Assembly (NCBI RefSeq): GCF_001423295.1
Contig: NZ_LMNG01000005.1
Span: forward strand, 586-64,585
DNA length: 64,000 bases
Direction: 5' to 3'
DNA from: Methylobacterium sp. Leaf112
GTDB lineage: Bacteria; Pseudomonadota; Alphaproteobacteria; Rhizobiales; Beijerinckiaceae
Positions 62,186 to 64,000 of the stretch are shown one piece after another (the stretch's first letter is position 1; each line of letters begins with the position of its first letter). The notes under the pieces were generated by a model that did no database searches, was not told where the DNA came from, and saw only the letters and a list, made by a program, of their open reading frames with translations. The translations under genes and the position numbers were made by a program.

Positions 62186-64000
62186 GCGAAGCGACGCAGG
62201 ACGCGCCCTCCCTCCTCGACCGCACCCTCGCCTTCGCCGACCGAGTGGTGCCGCCGCCCTCCGCCTGGGCCTTCGCCCTGCGGATCTGGCTCGCCATGGT
62301 GCTGGCCCTCTACGCGGCGTTCTGGCTCCAGCTCTCGGGAGCCTCCTCGGCCATGGTCTGCGTGGCGATCCTGGCCCAGCCCAAGCGCGGACAGGCCCTG
62401 TCGAAGGCGCTCTACCGGTTCGTGGGTACGATCGTCGGGGCCGTGGTGGCCATCGTGCTCATCGCCCTGTTCGCGCAGGACCGGGTGCTGCTGCTGGTGT
62501 CGTTCGCGACCTGGCTGATGCTGTGCGTCTTCACCGCCCACTTCCTGCAGGACACCCGGGCCTACGGGGCGATGCTGTCGGGCTACACCGTGGCGATCAT
62601 CGCCATCGCGCATATCGACGCGCCGCAGGCGGTGTTCGAGGCCGCCGTCGACCGGGTGGCGGCGATCGCCATCGGCATCGTCGCCATCACCTTCATCAAC
62701 GATGCCCTCGCCTCCCCCAGCACGTGGCGCACGCTGCGCACGCCGCTGGACGGCGCGCTGGAGGCGACCCGGGCTTTCGCGCGCGACACCTTCACGGCAG
62801 GCGATCCCGGATCGGAGCGCGCCGGCGCCCTCATCCGCCGCATCGCGGTCATGCGGGGGGACGCCAGTGCCATCGCGGGCGAACTCGACGACGGCCCCAA
62901 CCGGGCCGCGGGGGCCCGCAGCGCCATCGCGGCCCTCTACGCCATGGCGGCCTCCGCCCGTGCCTTCGGGACCGCCGCCGACCGCGCGCCCGGCCCCGCC
63001 GTGGCGGAGGCCCGTGTCCTGTGCCTCGACCTCACCCGCGACGGCGCGCGGGACGCGGCCCTCCGGGCGGCCGAACGCCTGCGCGACGGTCTCGCCGACA
63101 CCGTCGGGCGCGGGGCCGATCTCGGCGAGGTCCTGGCCCTGCAGCGCGCCGTCGATTTCGCCCGGAACGCCGCCTTCGCGCAGGACGGCGCCGAGGCCCT
63201 CGACACCGGGAAGCGTCCCTTGCGCGACGTGCCCCTGCCGACCCATCGCGATTTCCCCGTGGCCCTGCGCGGGGCCGCGCGGGTCGGCATCGCGTTCGGG
63301 ACGACGGCCCTCCTTCTCATCTTCGCGGGCTGGCCGGCCACCTCCTTCGCCCTTGTCCAGGTGGCCGCCACCTGTGCGCTCTCCTCCATCACGCCGGACC
63401 CGAAGGCGTTCGCCCGGGGCGTGCTCATCGGCATGCCGCTGGCCGCCCTGTGCGCCGGACTCGTCCTGTTCGGGCTGCTCGCCGGGGTGCAGGGGTTTCC
63501 GCTGCTCGCCATCGCCATCGCGCCCGTGGTGTTCGTGGCCTGCTTCCTCAGCCTCAATCCGCCGACCTTCGGTGTCGGCTTCATCCTGCTGGTGTTCTTC
63601 CCCGTCCTGCTCTCGCCCTCGAACCCGCAGACCTACGATCCGCAGACGTTCTTCGCGAACGCCCTGCTGGTGGTGATGGCGGCCCTCATCCTGTTCGTCA
63701 CCGTGCGGGTGGTGCTGCCGATCTCGCCCTCCCAGCACCGGGCCTTCGCCCTCGATTCGGCACGGCGCGCCCTGGTCGATGCCCTGGCCGGCGAGGGCGG
63801 CGATGCCACCACCCGGACCAGCCTCAACAGCGATCGCCTCCTCCAGTTCGCGCAATGGAGCTCGAAGAGCGGCGCCGTGCGGACGGCAAGCCTCGACCGG
63901 GCCTTCGATCTCGCCCGGATGGAGGCGGCCGCCGCCCGGGCTCATGCGGAGCTCAGGCGTCTCGCGAGCGACCCCGCCCTCGCGGATGCCGCCGGGGCGG
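62182..64000 (+). CDS. FUSC-family (AaeB-like) aromatic acid/efflux transporter, 3' end cut by the window
   Basis: The open frame from ATG 62182 runs to the window edge (about 606 codons). It is an FUSC-family inner-membrane transporter: a first membrane block (AFALRIWLAMVLALYAAFW, CVAILAQPKRGQALSKALYRFVGTIVG, VVAIVLIALFAQD) separated by a soluble helical domain from a second block (RGAARVGIAFGTTALLLIFAGW, LIGMPLAALCAGLVLFG). The GxxxxG-type RFVGTIVGA motif is typical. These pump aromatic acids or fusaric acid-like toxins; substrate unknown. The gene has no stop in the window, so the C-terminus is missing. Coupled to the DUF4345 gene. Confidence 0.85.
   Translation, partial: MSEATQDAPSLLDRTLAFADRVVPPPSAWAFALRIWLAMVLALYAAFWLQLSGASSAMVCVAILAQPKRGQALSKALYRFVGTIVGAVVAIVLIALFAQDRVLLLVSFATWLMLCVFTAHFLQDTRAYGAMLSGYTVAIIAIAHIDAPQAVFEAAVDRVAAIAIGIVAITFINDALASPSTWRTLRTPLDGALEATRAFARDTFTAGDPGSERAGALIRRIAVMRGDASAIAGELDDGPNRAAGARSAIAALYAMAASARAFGTAADRAPGPAVAEARVLCLDLTRDGARDAALRAAERLRDGLADTVGRGADLGEVLALQRAVDFARNAAFAQDGAEALDTGKRPLRDVPLPTHRDFPVALRGAARVGIAFGTTALLLIFAGWPATSFALVQVAATCALSSITPDPKAFARGVLIGMPLAALCAGLVLFGLLAGVQGFPLLAIAIAPVVFVACFLSLNPPTFGVGFILLVFFPVLLSPSNPQTYDPQTFFANALLVVMAALILFVTVRVVLPISPSQHRAFALDSARRALVDALAGEGGDATTRTSLNSDRLLQFAQWSSKSGAVRTASLDRAFDLARMEAAAARAHAELRRLASDPALADAAGA

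Overview
The window is a GC-rich (roughly 70% by eye) alphaproteobacterial chromosome segment, almost certainly from a methylotroph of the Methylobacterium/Methylorubrum group. The grounds are a lanmodulin gene beside a lanthanide-uptake (lut-type) cluster, archaeal-type methanofuran-biosynthesis genes, an MxaD-like periplasmic protein, and housekeeping blocks in typical Hyphomicrobiales order (argS-SPOR-nagZ-tatABC-serS-surE-pcm-nlpD; ppx-ppk-hdaA-perM divergent from purMN).

Layout. 1-2.05 kb: the 3' end of a polyprenyl-phosphate sugar transferase carrying an in-frame 63-bp tandem duplication, then a leucine-rich-repeat protein kinase. 2.1-8.7 kb (minus strand): lanthanide block with lutA, a YVTN beta-propeller (lutB), a cupredoxin-like protein (lutC), a small exported protein (lutD), an ABC ATPase and permease (lutE, lutF), an exported protein (lutG), lanM and a small secreted protein. 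The TonB receptor gene (lutH) expected between lutG and lanM is not there. 8.9-14.6 kb (plus): a DUF2380 protein, a four-gene methanofuran/C1-cofactor run (MfnB, MfnE-like kinase, DHPS-like protein, DUF447), an MxaD-like protein and a second YVTN propeller. 14.7-25.3 kb (minus): NlpD-like lipoprotein, pcm, surE, serS, tatC, tatB, tatA, nagZ, a SPOR protein and argS. 25.4-33.7 kb: dgt and erpA (divergent), a large exported protein of unknown function, a LysR regulator, rnd, a WYL-like small protein and aspS. 33.8-38.8 kb is the accessory part: a long inverted repeat, a glycosyltransferase/acyltransferase/small-protein operon, then a lower-GC island with a putative REase-fold toxin followed by two paralogous genes that look like immunity genes. 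38.8-49.8 kb: DUF3297, a hexapeptide acetyltransferase, maeB, a membrane protein, two identical tRNA-Gly(GCC) genes, NUDIX, FAH-family, FAD oxidase, DUF2218, an M29 aminopeptidase and LpxXL. 49.9-64 kb: AdhXL-type dehydrogenase, ppx, ppk, hdaA, perM, purM, purN, a lipoprotein, ndk, DUF2147, a GST, two small proteins and a FUSC transporter cut by the window end.

How the genes work together. LanM and the lut genes would bind, import and handle lanthanides for XoxF-type methanol dehydrogenase. The Mfn genes make the formyl-carrier cofactor of the formaldehyde oxidation route. The Tat, NlpD, NagZ, LpxXL and SPOR genes serve the cell envelope. The most novel-looking item is the toxin plus double-immunity cassette at 36.4-38.8 kb, whose immunity family I do not recognise. 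Function calls rest on reading the translated sequences and on gene order; no searches were run.
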